From the NCBI GenBank assembly GCA_020073005.1, contig JAIQFX010000048.1, positions 1 to 64,000 on the forward strand: DNA of 64,000 nucleotides. Reading direction: 5' to 3'. Each line of letters starts with the position of its first letter. The stretch's first letter is position 1. Source of the DNA: Terriglobia bacterium (lineage in GTDB: Bacteria; Acidobacteriota; Vicinamibacteria; Vicinamibacterales; CAVVIG01). The translations under genes and the position numbers were made by a program. The notes below the pieces were generated by a model. The model was not told where the DNA came from and made no database searches. It saw nothing but the letters and a program-made list of their open reading frames with translations. Of this stretch, positions 15,242-22,946 are shown in pieces.

Positions 15242-16810
15242 ATGAGCACGAGCACCTTGCCAGCGTCCGCGAACGGGTCTAAGCTGCGGCCAATGGTCGG
15301 AGCTGTCACCTACATCCGCGTCAGCACAAAAGAGCAAACCGAGAATCTGAGTCTGTCGACGCAGCTCAAGGCCTGCGAGGAGTACTGCGAACGTCAGGGC
15401 TTCGAAGTACTCGCACGATTCCGCGAAGAGGGCGAGAGCGCGAAGACGGCCGACCGGACTGAGCTCCAAAAGCTTCTGCAGTACTGCCGCAGCAACAAAG
15501 GCAGGGTGCAGTTCGTCGTTGTCTTCAACTTGACCCGCTTCGCACGCGAGAAGTACGACCACTTCGCCCTGCGCGCGCATCTGAAGTCGCTGGGCATCTC
15601 CCTGCGGTCGGCGACCGAGCCGATCGACGACACGTCCACCGGAAAACTGATGGAGGGTGTACTCGCCGCCTTCGCGCAGTTCGACAACGACGTGCGCTCG
15701 GACAGAACGCGCGCTGGCATGCGAGCAGCCCTCGAACTTGGTCGTTGGACGTTCCTCGCTCCGCTGGGCTACATGAACGCGCCGCGCGCGATGGGCAAGA
15801 GCCTGATCCTCGACCCCGAGCGCGCGTCGCTCGTGCGTCGAGCGTTCCAGGACTTCGCGACGGGTCGATTCACCAAGCAGGAAGTTCGGGCGAACATTAC
15901 CGCGCTCGGTCTGAAGACGCGGCGGGGCCAACCCGTGCCGTCGCAAACCTTTGACGCGATGCTCCGGAATCAGGTGTACATCGGGCGCGTCGACGTGCCG
16001 GACTACGGCGTCTCGACGCGTGGCGACTTCGAACCGCTCGTGAGCGAGAAGGTGTTCTATCGCGTGCAGGCGATTCTGGACGGTCGGCTCGAGATGACGG
16101 CACCTCGCCAACGCAACGATCCCGATTTCCCGCTACGCGGGTACGTACGCTGCGAGTCGTGCGGGAAACCGCTGACCGCGAGCTGGTCGAAGGGACGCAG
16201 CGACTACTACGCGTACTACCACTGCCGTCCCGGGTGCCACGCCGCCTCGAATATCGCGAAAACGAAACTCGAAGAAATGTTCGTCGACGAGCTCACTAGG
16301 CTCCAGCCGACTCCAGGATTCATGCGGCTCGTGAAGGACCGCGTGCTTCACGCCTGGCGCGAAATGAAGGCGGACGCCAAGCAGCGGGTTGTCGAGGTCG
16401 AGCGGAAGCAGAAGGCGATTCACGAAAAGCTCGACCGTTTGGACGAAGCGTTCCTCTACGAGCGAACGATCGACATCGAGCGGTACGACCGGCAGCGCGA
16501 CAAGCTGCGCGAGGAGCTCACGCTCGTGCAGATGGACCGTCACGCCACCGAGCTCGAAGAAATGGACGTAGAGGGCATCCTGGCGTTCGCTGAGCGCGTT
16601 CTACCGAGCGCGTCGAACCTGTGGGTGCAGTCGTCGCTGAATCAGAAGCAGCGGCTGCAGCAGCTGTTTTTTCCTGAGGGAGTGCGCTTCGACGGAAAGA
16701 GGCTTGTTGGAACCGGGTTAACGCTTCCGGTTTTCAACTACTTAGCCCCTGCCGAGGACTCGGAAGTAAGAATGGTGGACCAGACGGGAGTCGAACCCGT
16801 GACCTCATGA
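15242..16810 (+). CDS. Large serine recombinase (integrase of the island)
   Basis: A 522-residue site-specific recombinase. The N-terminal resolvase domain (about 20-165) has the catalytic serine S28 in TYIRVSTKEQ and the GKLMEGVLAAFAQFDND helix. Next is a recombinase domain (about 180-290), a zinc ribbon (RCESCGKPL with YHCRPGC, about 300-335) and a long coiled coil (about 370-440). The last 12 residues (MVDQTGVEPVTS) are encoded by the antisense of the tRNA-Ala gene, so the end of the protein was set by integration into the tRNA. It would cut and rejoin att sites in pairs. The small upstream gene is probably in the same transcript. Confidence 0.9.
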   Translation: MSTSTLPASANGSKLRPMVGAVTYIRVSTKEQTENLSLSTQLKACEEYCERQGFEVLARFREEGESAKTADRTELQKLLQYCRSNKGRVQFVVVFNLTRFAREKYDHFALRAHLKSLGISLRSATEPIDDTSTGKLMEGVLAAFAQFDNDVRSDRTRAGMRAALELGRWTFLAPLGYMNAPRAMGKSLILDPERASLVRRAFQDFATGRFTKQEVRANITALGLKTRRGQPVPSQTFDAMLRNQVYIGRVDVPDYGVSTRGDFEPLVSEKVFYRVQAILDGRLEMTAPRQRNDPDFPLRGYVRCESCGKPLTASWSKGRSDYYAYYHCRPGCHAASNIAKTKLEEMFVDELTRLQPTPGFMRLVKDRVLHAWREMKADAKQRVVEVERKQKAIHEKLDRLDEAFLYERTIDIERYDRQRDKLREELTLVQMDRHATELEEMDVEGILAFAERVLPSASNLWVQSSLNQKQRLQQLFFPEGVRFDGKRLVGTGLTLPVFNYLAPAEDSEVRMVDQTGVEPVTS

Positions 16811-16848
16811 ATGCCATTCATGCGCGCTCCCAACTGCGCTACTGGCCC
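16773..16848 (-). tRNA. tRNA-Ala (anticodon GGC)
   Basis: 76 nt including encoded CCA. Acceptor stem GGGCCAG with CTGGTCC (one G-U), D-stem GCGC/GCGC, anticodon stem CATGA/TCATG with loop ATGGCAT giving anticodon GGC, variable loop AGGTC, T-stem ACGGG/CCCGT around TTCGACT, discriminator A. All arms close properly. The recombinase gene runs 38 bp into its 3' half on the opposite strand. Confidence 0.95.
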
Positions 16849-16884
16849 ACACTGAGAGGTCGTTCCGCAGGAACCCGAATCCTT

Positions 16885-16914
16885 ATGGTAGCCCCCGCGT
16901 CAGAGGCGGGTCAA
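16885..16914 (-). promoter_or_regulatory. Promoter of tRNA-Ala
   Basis: On the minus strand TTGACC (16914 to 16909) and TACCAT (16890 to 16885) are separated by 18 bp, with the mature tRNA beginning 36 bp downstream at 16848. The -35 box overlaps the stop of the asparaginase gene. Confidence 0.6.
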
Positions 16915-18053
16915 TATTCCGAGAACATCCGCTGAATCTCGGCGCCGTCCTTCGTCTTCGTCAGCGCCATCATCAGCAGCAGCCGCGCCTTGACCGGCGC
17001 GAGATCTTCACCCGCCACGCGCCGCGCGCGCTCTTCCGGCGTGAGCGCGGCGTTGGGATTGTTGGGATTCGCCGGTGGAGCCGCGCCGGTCGCCGTCGCG
17101 CCGGCCGGCGGTCCGCCACGTCCGCCGCCGCGCTGCGGCGCGATCCGTCCGCTGCCGGTGCGCGTCGTCGAGACGACGACGGCGCCTTTCTGAAGCGCGT
17201 ACGTGATGCCGGCCGGCTGCGTACCGGACGTTGCACCGGCGCCCGCGCCCGCGATCACGATGCCCTGCGCGCCCGCGTCCACCGCGGCCTTGATCAAATC
17301 GCCGTCCGCGCCCTGATACACCCAGATGACGTCGACGCGCGGAAGCTTCGTCACGCCCGTGATGTCGAATTCGCTCTTCGCCGTGTGGCGCTTGACGACG
17401 TCGCGATAGAAGACGACGCGATCGCTGTCGACGACGCCGAGCAGTCCGTAGCCGCGCGTCTGAAACGTCTGCAGGCGGAGCGCGTCGGTCTTCGTCGCCT
17501 CGCGCGCCGAGTTGATCTCGTCGTTCAGCACGACGAGCACGCCCTTGTTGCGCGCGCCCGGCGCCGCAGCGACGCGGAAGCCTTCGAGCAGATTCGCCGC
17601 GCCCTCGTAGCCGAGCGTGCTCGGATTGCGCATCGATCCGACGACGACGACGGGCTTCTCGCTGCGCACGGTGAGATCGAGGAAGTACGCGAGCTCTTCG
17701 AGCGTGTCGGTGCCGCTCGTGACGACCACGCCGGCCAATCCGGAATCCGTTCTGAACAGTTCGTTGATCCGCTTGCTGAGCGCGACCCACTGATCGAGCG
17801 TCAGCTCGCTGCTCGCGAGGTTGGTGAACTGTTCGAACTCGGGCTGCGCGTACCGGTCGATGCCCGGCATCGACTTCACGAGCTCTTCCGCGGTCAGGCG
17901 TCCGCCGTTGCGGTTCGAGATCGTGCCGCCGGTGGCGACGAGCCGCACCCGCGGGACATTGCTCTGTGCCGCAGGCTGCGCTTGAGTGATCGCGGCCGAC
18001 GCCAGACACAGCGCCGCCGCGCCGATTGCCGCAATCGCGCCTCGTCTCAGCAT
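16911..18053 (-). CDS. ansB: Type II L-asparaginase, exported
   Basis: A 380-residue enzyme that hydrolyses asparagine to aspartate and ammonia, probably in the periplasm, since it begins with a signal peptide ending ITQAQPAAQ. The first catalytic threonine is T44 in VATGGTISN, and the second motif is SGTDTLEE with T115-D116. An unusual Gly/Pro/Ala-rich insert of about 35 residues (near 305-340, RGGGRGGPPAG...NPNNPN) interrupts the small C-terminal domain. The insert is probably a surface loop. The stop overlaps the tRNA promoter. Confidence 0.9.
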   Translation of the reverse strand: MLRRGAIAAIGAAALCLASAAITQAQPAAQSNVPRVRLVATGGTISNRNGGRLTAEELVKSMPGIDRYAQPEFEQFTNLASSELTLDQWVALSKRINELFRTDSGLAGVVVTSGTDTLEELAYFLDLTVRSEKPVVVVGSMRNPSTLGYEGAANLLEGFRVAAAPGARNKGVLVVLNDEINSAREATKTDALRLQTFQTRGYGLLGVVDSDRVVFYRDVVKRHTAKSEFDITGVTKLPRVDVIWVYQGADGDLIKAAVDAGAQGIVIAGAGAGATSGTQPAGITYALQKGAVVVSTTRTGSGRIAPQRGGGRGGPPAGATATGAAPPANPNNPNAALTPEERARRVAGEDLAPVKARLLLMMALTKTKDGAEIQRMFSEY

Positions 18054-18062
18054 CCCGCGATC

Positions 18063-18293
18063 CTACACCGAGCCGGCGGGGGCGGCGGCCCTGGCGTGCG
18101 CGCGCGTGAGCCAGTCACACAGAAGTCTGACCGCTTCTTCAGGCGTCTTGCCGTAAAAGGGCATCAGGGCCGTCGGAACGCCGGGCACGCGGACGATGTA
18201 CGCGCGCCAGCGATCGGCGGACACCGCCATCGCTTCGATGAGGTACGGGCGTCCTGCAATGGATTCTTCGAAGCGGTGGACGGCGACGGTCAC
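18063..18293 (-). CDS. Small conserved-looking protein of unknown function
   Basis: A 76-residue protein with a GTG start proposed at 18293. The sequence VHRFEESIAGRPYLIEAMAV, then WRAYIVRVPGVPTALMPFYG and a helix KTPEEAVRLLCDWLTRAH suggests a small beta-hairpin plus helix, similar to HicB-like or DUF-type small folds. Codon use fits the neighbours. There is no clear ribosome binding site, so the start is uncertain. It lies 10 bp before the asparaginase start on the same strand. Confidence 0.5.
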   Translation of the reverse strand: MTVAVHRFEESIAGRPYLIEAMAVSADRWRAYIVRVPGVPTALMPFYGKTPEEAVRLLCDWLTRAHARAAAPAGSV

Positions 18294-18540
18294 TGTGTGA
18301 ATGAGGGCACTGAATGCTTTGGGGAAAGCGTCACCAATTGTACGCGCGCGCTCGCGGCAAACAAGCGAAGCGGCCGACGAAACGACGTGCACAGCCGCGA
18401 TCGGGACGAATCTCGAACGTCCGCGCCCAAAATAGTTTCGGATGTCGGTCCGTGCACAGGAAATGCACCATCCGTCCACAGGATTTCCACAGGCGCGGGG
18501 AATGGCGCGCTGGAAGGACGTAGTGTAGGCTTGAAACTTC

Positions 18541-19944
18541 ATGTTCAACCGCTCGCTCGCGGCCGCGGTCGCCGCGGTTGCGCTGATCGTTCCGGTGCGC
18601 GGCGCGAGCGCCGCGCCGGGCGCCGCCGGCAATGACGATGCGACGCGGCTGCGCGTGTTTCTGACCGACGGCACGTCGCTCGTCAGCTACGGCGAGCCCG
18701 CGCGCGTCGGCGACCGCATCATCTTCTCGATCCCGACGGCCACGACGCCGAATCCGCCGCTGCATCTCGTCGATCTGCCCGCGGCGCGCGTCGACTGGGA
18801 TCACACGAACCGCTACGCGGCGTCCGCCCGCGCGTCGCACTACGTCGAAACGCAGGCCGAGACCGATTACCTCGCGCTGTCGAACGACATCGTCGAGGCG
18901 CTCAACGACGTCGCGCAGGCCGCCGAGCCGGCACAGCGTCTCGCGATCGTCGAGCGCGCGCGGAAGACGCTGGCCGAGTGGCCGGCCAGTCACTACAACT
19001 ACCGCCAGGCCGAAGTCCGGCAGATGGTGTCGATGCTCGACGATGCGATCTCCGATCTCCGGGCGAACACGGCGCCGGGCCGGTTCGATCTGTCGCTGTC
19101 GGCGTTTCTCGATCCGCCGACGATTCCCGAGCCGCTCCTTCCGCCGCCGACGTTGAAAGAGTCCATCGAACAGTTGCTCACGGCCGCGCGCATCGTCGAC
19201 GCGCCCGCCGAGCGCGAATCGCTGCTCGTGACGGCAATGGCGGCGATCGATCGCGACAAGGACGCGCTGCCCGCGGACTGGGCCGAGAGCACGCGCGCGG
19301 ACACCGAAGCGGCGATTCAAACCGAAGTGCGGCTGGATCGCGCGTATCACTCGCTGACGGCGCGGACGATGACCGTGGCGTACCGCCGCGCGCGACTGAT
19401 CGACGTGCGCGGCCTCGAGCGGCTGCTGCGCGGCATTCCGCAGCGTGACGCCGCGCTCGGCGCGAGGCGTCCCGACGCGGTGAATTCGCTCATCGAAGCG
19501 GTGCAGGCCAAGCTCGACCTCGCGCGCCAGGTGCAGCTCGCGCGCGATCGCTGGGCGCTGCGCGCGCCGGCGTATCGCCGGTACCGCGTCGCGATCCGGA
19601 CGCCGCTCGATCTGTTCAGCGGGCTGAAGCCGTCGCTCGAGAACATCAAGGCGCTGTCGGGATCGTCGCCCGCCACGCTGACCGCCACCGAGCGCGCCGT
19701 CGCGCGCATCGTCACGCTCGCGTCCGCGGTGACGCCGCCGGACGAGCTCGCCGCCGCGCACGCGCTGCTCATCAGCGCGGTGCAGATGGCGGGCACTGCC
19801 GCCCAGATTCGGCGCGAAGCCACGCTCGCCGGCGACATGGCCCGCGCGTGGGATGCCTCGTCGGCCGCGGCCGGCGCGCTGATGCTGGGCGCGAAAGCGC
19901 GCGGCGACATTCAGTCGATCATGCGGCCGCCGCAAATCAGGTGA
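18541..19944 (+). CDS. Exported alpha-helical protein of unknown function
   Basis: A 467-residue protein with a signal peptide (RSLAAAVAAVALIVPVRGASA). Residues 35-85 form a short beta domain (LRVFLTDGTSLVSYGEPARV, RIIFSIPTA); the rest is nearly all helical and Ala/Arg/Glu-rich, with repeated 20-30-residue helices like a helical-repeat scaffold. It ends in a GTGA overlap with the addB-like gene, so it may be co-transcribed with the AddAB-like pair, though an exported protein is an odd partner for DNA repair. Not recognised. Confidence 0.7.
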   Translation: MFNRSLAAAVAAVALIVPVRGASAAPGAAGNDDATRLRVFLTDGTSLVSYGEPARVGDRIIFSIPTATTPNPPLHLVDLPAARVDWDHTNRYAASARASHYVETQAETDYLALSNDIVEALNDVAQAAEPAQRLAIVERARKTLAEWPASHYNYRQAEVRQMVSMLDDAISDLRANTAPGRFDLSLSAFLDPPTIPEPLLPPPTLKESIEQLLTAARIVDAPAERESLLVTAMAAIDRDKDALPADWAESTRADTEAAIQTEVRLDRAYHSLTARTMTVAYRRARLIDVRGLERLLRGIPQRDAALGARRPDAVNSLIEAVQAKLDLARQVQLARDRWALRAPAYRRYRVAIRTPLDLFSGLKPSLENIKALSGSSPATLTATERAVARIVTLASAVTPPDELAAAHALLISAVQMAGTAAQIRREATLAGDMARAWDASSAAAGALMLGAKARGDIQSIMRPPQIR

Positions 19945-22900
19945 TCACACCTCGCCGGACGCGGCTCGTGCGGGTCGCGGATCTGCACGCGTTTCGCGAC
20001 GTGATCGCGCGCCTCGCGAACCCAGAACCACGAACCCTGAACCCGGTACCCGGCACCCCGAACCCGACCGTCGTCCTCGTTCCCACTCGAAGCGCCGGCC
20101 ATCTGCTGCGCGCGTCGATCGGCGACGCGATCCCCGTCACCCGCGACGAGCTCTACGCGCAGCTCCACGCGCGGCTGGCGGCGCCGCCGCGTCTGCTGAG
20201 CGGCGTCGAACGCGACGTGCTCATGCACGCCGCGGCGCGGCAGGCGTCCGCCGGCGGCGAGTTGTCCTTCCGCCTTCGGCCGGGGCTCATCGTCGAGATG
20301 CTGCGCTTCTACGATCAGCTCCGGCGTCAGCAGCAGCAGGTCACACGGTTCGAAGAACTCATCGGCGAAGCCGTCGGCGGAGCAGACGACGATCGCGCCG
20401 CGGTGCGGCTGCGGCGGCAGACCCGCTTTCTCGCGGACGCGTTCCGCGACTACGAACGGCGCGTCGCGGCGTCGGGCGCGACGGACGAGCACACGCTGCG
20501 CGCGCAGCTCGTCGCCGAGGCCGCCCGCGATCCCGCGCGGCACGTCGTCGTCACCGTGCCGGATTGGATTGCCGACGCCGACGGATTGTTCGTCGCGGAT
20601 TTCGATCTGCTGACGCGAATCCCCGGCCTCGAGTCGCTCGACATCGTGTCGACAGAGGCGGTCCTTCGATCGGGATTCCACGAGCGGCTGCACACGTGGT
20701 GGCCCGGGCTGGAGGAGGCGACGCCCGGGGACTTGACGCGTGCGGATGTAGCGCGAGGCTTTCAGCCGAGCGGACGCGGGCCTGAAAGGCCCGCGCTACA
20801 AATCCCACCGGGCGGCTCGCCCGACGAATCCTGGTGGACGCATCGCGATCGCGAGGAGGAACTCGTCGCGGTCGTGCGGCAGCTGAAGGCCGACGAACGG
20901 CGCGGCGACGCGGTGCCGCTCGCGCGCACGGCCGTCGTCTTCAAGCATCCGCTGCCGTACCTGTATCTGGCCGCCGAAGTGTTCGGCGCGGCCGGCGTTC
21001 CGTATCAGGCCTCCGACGCGCTGCCGCTGGCCGCGGAGCCGACCGCCGCGGCGCTGGACCTCGTGTTCGACGCCGTCGCCGCCAATTTCACTCGCGATAC
21101 GCTCGTCGCGCTGCTGCGCTCGCCGCACTTCGCGTTCCAGCACGACGGCGCCGACATCACGCGCGAGACGGTCTCGGCATTGGACCACGCGTTGAGCGAC
21201 GCGCGATACCTCGGCGATCTCGATCGACTTCAGGCGCTGCTCGACGACGGCCGCGTCGCGGTGCCCGCGCTGCACGGCCTGCTGACCGCGATCCGGCCGC
21301 TCGCGCTGCTGGCGCAACCGCATCCGGCGTCGGCGCAGATTCACCGCCTGATCGATTTCTGGTCCGCGCACGCGCGTCCGAGTAAAGACGATGACCCGTT
21401 CGCCGCGCGCGAACGTCGCGCCCGCGCGGCCATCGTCGACACGCTGAATGCGATGGCCGCGGCGCAGACGGCCTACGACGATCCGGCGTGGACGATCGAC
21501 GATCTCGCCGCCGCCGCGAGGCGGTGGATTGGCGAACAGACGTTCGCGCCGGATGCCGCGCCCGATTCCGGTCGCGGCGTGCACTTGCTCGACGATCAGG
21601 CGGTCCGCTTCGGGGAGTTCGACGACATCACGATCGTCGGCTTGATCGAGCAGGAGTGGCCGGAGCGGCCGCGGCGCAACATCTTCTATCCGCCGTCGCT
21701 GCTCAAGGCGCTCGGGTGGCCGTCGGAGAAGGATCGCCGGGCCGCCGCGGACGCGCGCTTCGTCGATCTGGTCTCGTCGGCGTCGCGCCGCACGTACGCC
21801 TTCACCTTCACGCTGGACGAAGACTCGCTCGTGACGCGATCGGCGCAGCTCGACGAGATCCCGCGCGCGCGATTGTCGAGCGTGTCGTCGATGCCATTCG
21901 ACGACACGCTCGCGTTCGTCGACGAAGCGCTCTCATTGGAGCCAGTGACGCTTGCCCCCCTTGATGATGTTGCGCGCGCCTGGGCCGAGATGCGCATCGC
22001 GCGGACATCCGGCGAGGCGATGGACTTTCACGGTACGGTGCGCGGGGGGACGGGAGTCCCAGTACAGACGGTACTTAGTACAGTACAGGGACTCCCGTCC
22101 CCCCCTCGTGCGTGGTCGGTAAGCGCGCTCGAAACGTACCTCGATTGCCCGTTCAAGTTCTTCGCGCAGCGTGTCCTCCGGCTCGAGGAAGAGCCGGACG
22201 ATGACGAGGTGATGGACCCGCGGCGTCAGGGCCAGTTCGTCCACGACGTGTTCGAGAAGTTCTTCGCCGCCTGGAAGCGGGCGGGCCATCGCGCCATCAC
22301 GCCGGCGAATCTCGACGCGGCCCGCGATCTGTTCACGACGATTGTCGACGCGGCTCTCGATGACGCGCACCTGTCCGAGGCCGAGGCCGGGCTGGAGCGC
22401 ACGCGCCTGCTCGGGTCACCCGCCGCGGCCGGCCTTGGCGAGGCCGTGTTCCGCATGGAAGCCGAGCGCCCGCTCGCGGTCGTCGATCGGCTGCTCGAGC
22501 ATCCGCTGAACGGCGACTTCACGTTCGCGACCGCGGGCGGTCCGCGCACGGTCGCGCTGAAAGGGAAGGCCGATCGGATCGATCTGCTGGAGGACGGCAC
22601 GTTCCGCGTGATCGACTACAAGCTCGGCTGGCCGCCGCAGCGCGGACGCGCGCTGCAGCTGCCGATCTACGGCCTGTGCGCGCAGCAGCAGCTGACGGCC
22701 GAGCGCGGGCGGCCGTGGACGCTCGGCGAAGCCGCGTACATCGCGTTCAAGGGGCCGCGCCGTGTGGTGCCGCTGTTCTCGGCGGGCGATCGCGAGAAGA
22801 CGCTCGCCGACGCGCAGCAGCGGATGGCGGACACGCTCGACGCGATCGCGCGCGGAGAATTTCCGCCGACGCCCGACGATGTGTACCGGTGCGAGACGTG

Positions 22901-22946
22901 CAGCTTCGCGACGGTGTGCCGGAAGGACTACGTCGGCGATGTCTGA
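19941..22946 (+). CDS. addB: AddB-like ATP-dependent nuclease subunit (PD-(D/E)XK)
   Basis: A 1001-residue protein with a GTG start overlapping the previous stop (GTGA). The N-terminal 700 residues resemble the helicase-like domains of AddB, without an obvious intact Walker A. The C-terminal third is a RecB-type nuclease: SVSALETYLDCPFKFFAQRV, GQFVHDVFEKFF, KGKADRIDLLEDG, FRVIDYKLGW. A Cys cluster at the end (YRCETCSFATVC, with the Cys of the LDCPF region) would hold the iron-sulfur cluster typical of AddB. Three repeats are translated in frame: a word array near residues 27-42, a palindrome near 270-290 and the GGGGGACGGGAGT element near 702-722. The next gene overlaps by 8 bp. Confidence 0.88.
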   Translation: MITPRRTRLVRVADLHAFRDVIARLANPEPRTLNPVPGTPNPTVVLVPTRSAGHLLRASIGDAIPVTRDELYAQLHARLAAPPRLLSGVERDVLMHAAARQASAGGELSFRLRPGLIVEMLRFYDQLRRQQQQVTRFEELIGEAVGGADDDRAAVRLRRQTRFLADAFRDYERRVAASGATDEHTLRAQLVAEAARDPARHVVVTVPDWIADADGLFVADFDLLTRIPGLESLDIVSTEAVLRSGFHERLHTWWPGLEEATPGDLTRADVARGFQPSGRGPERPALQIPPGGSPDESWWTHRDREEELVAVVRQLKADERRGDAVPLARTAVVFKHPLPYLYLAAEVFGAAGVPYQASDALPLAAEPTAAALDLVFDAVAANFTRDTLVALLRSPHFAFQHDGADITRETVSALDHALSDARYLGDLDRLQALLDDGRVAVPALHGLLTAIRPLALLAQPHPASAQIHRLIDFWSAHARPSKDDDPFAARERRARAAIVDTLNAMAAAQTAYDDPAWTIDDLAAAARRWIGEQTFAPDAAPDSGRGVHLLDDQAVRFGEFDDITIVGLIEQEWPERPRRNIFYPPSLLKALGWPSEKDRRAAADARFVDLVSSASRRTYAFTFTLDEDSLVTRSAQLDEIPRARLSSVSSMPFDDTLAFVDEALSLEPVTLAPLDDVARAWAEMRIARTSGEAMDFHGTVRGGTGVPVQTVLSTVQGLPSPPRAWSVSALETYLDCPFKFFAQRVLRLEEEPDDDEVMDPRRQGQFVHDVFEKFFAAWKRAGHRAITPANLDAARDLFTTIVDAALDDAHLSEAEAGLERTRLLGSPAAAGLGEAVFRMEAERPLAVVDRLLEHPLNGDFTFATAGGPRTVALKGKADRIDLLEDGTFRVIDYKLGWPPQRGRALQLPIYGLCAQQQLTAERGRPWTLGEAAYIAFKGPRRVVPLFSAGDREKTLADAQQRMADTLDAIARGEFPPTPDDVYRCETCSFATVCRKDYVGDV
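20018..20067. repeat. Degenerate word array inside addB
   Basis: GAACCCAGAACCACGAACCC and variants (AACCCTG, ACCCGGT, CACCCCG) repeat with a 7-8 nt step for 50 bp and are translated as PEPRTLNPVPGTPNP between the first helix and VVLVPTRSAGH. Confidence 0.7.
20748..20808. repeat. TAGCGCGAGC-type palindrome inside addB
   Basis: Two inverted copies of the GTAGCGCGAGGCTTTCAGCC family face each other (about 20749-20774 and 20783-20804). They are read in frame as [19 protein letters not shown]. The same family marks stop codons elsewhere in the window. Confidence 0.75.
22044..22104. repeat. GGGGGACGGGAGT palindrome inside addB
   Basis: 17-bp arms (22044-22060 and 22088-22104) are perfectly inverted, with GTAC-rich inner symmetry (AGTAC ... 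GTACTTAGTACAGTAC). It is translated in frame between the helicase-like and nuclease parts. Same family as 3461-3504. Confidence 0.8.

Larger units (their letters stand above)
11367..16783. mobile_element. Small genomic island integrated at tRNA-Ala(GGC)
   Basis: The 5.4-kb stretch is bounded by an 11-bp direct repeat of the tRNA 3' end and carries a serine recombinase gene that runs into the tRNA. Inside, base composition is visibly less GC-rich than the flanks, especially 11.6-13.4 kb, and genes are small, unfamiliar and loosely spaced. Cargo: a three-gene cluster with two membrane-anchored proteins, a DUF4258/DUF2283 pair, a small helper-like gene before the recombinase, and two long hairpins. 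There are no phage structural or conjugation genes, so it is probably a minimal integrative element or a decayed one. The left boundary rests on the short repeat and could lie further out. Confidence 0.65.

Noticed and set aside
18390-18500. Cluster of CCACAG/GCACAG words resembling DnaA boxes and an origin
   Set aside because: Each differs from the DnaA box at two or more positions, there is no AT-rich unwinding region, and no dnaA, dnaN or gyrB is near.
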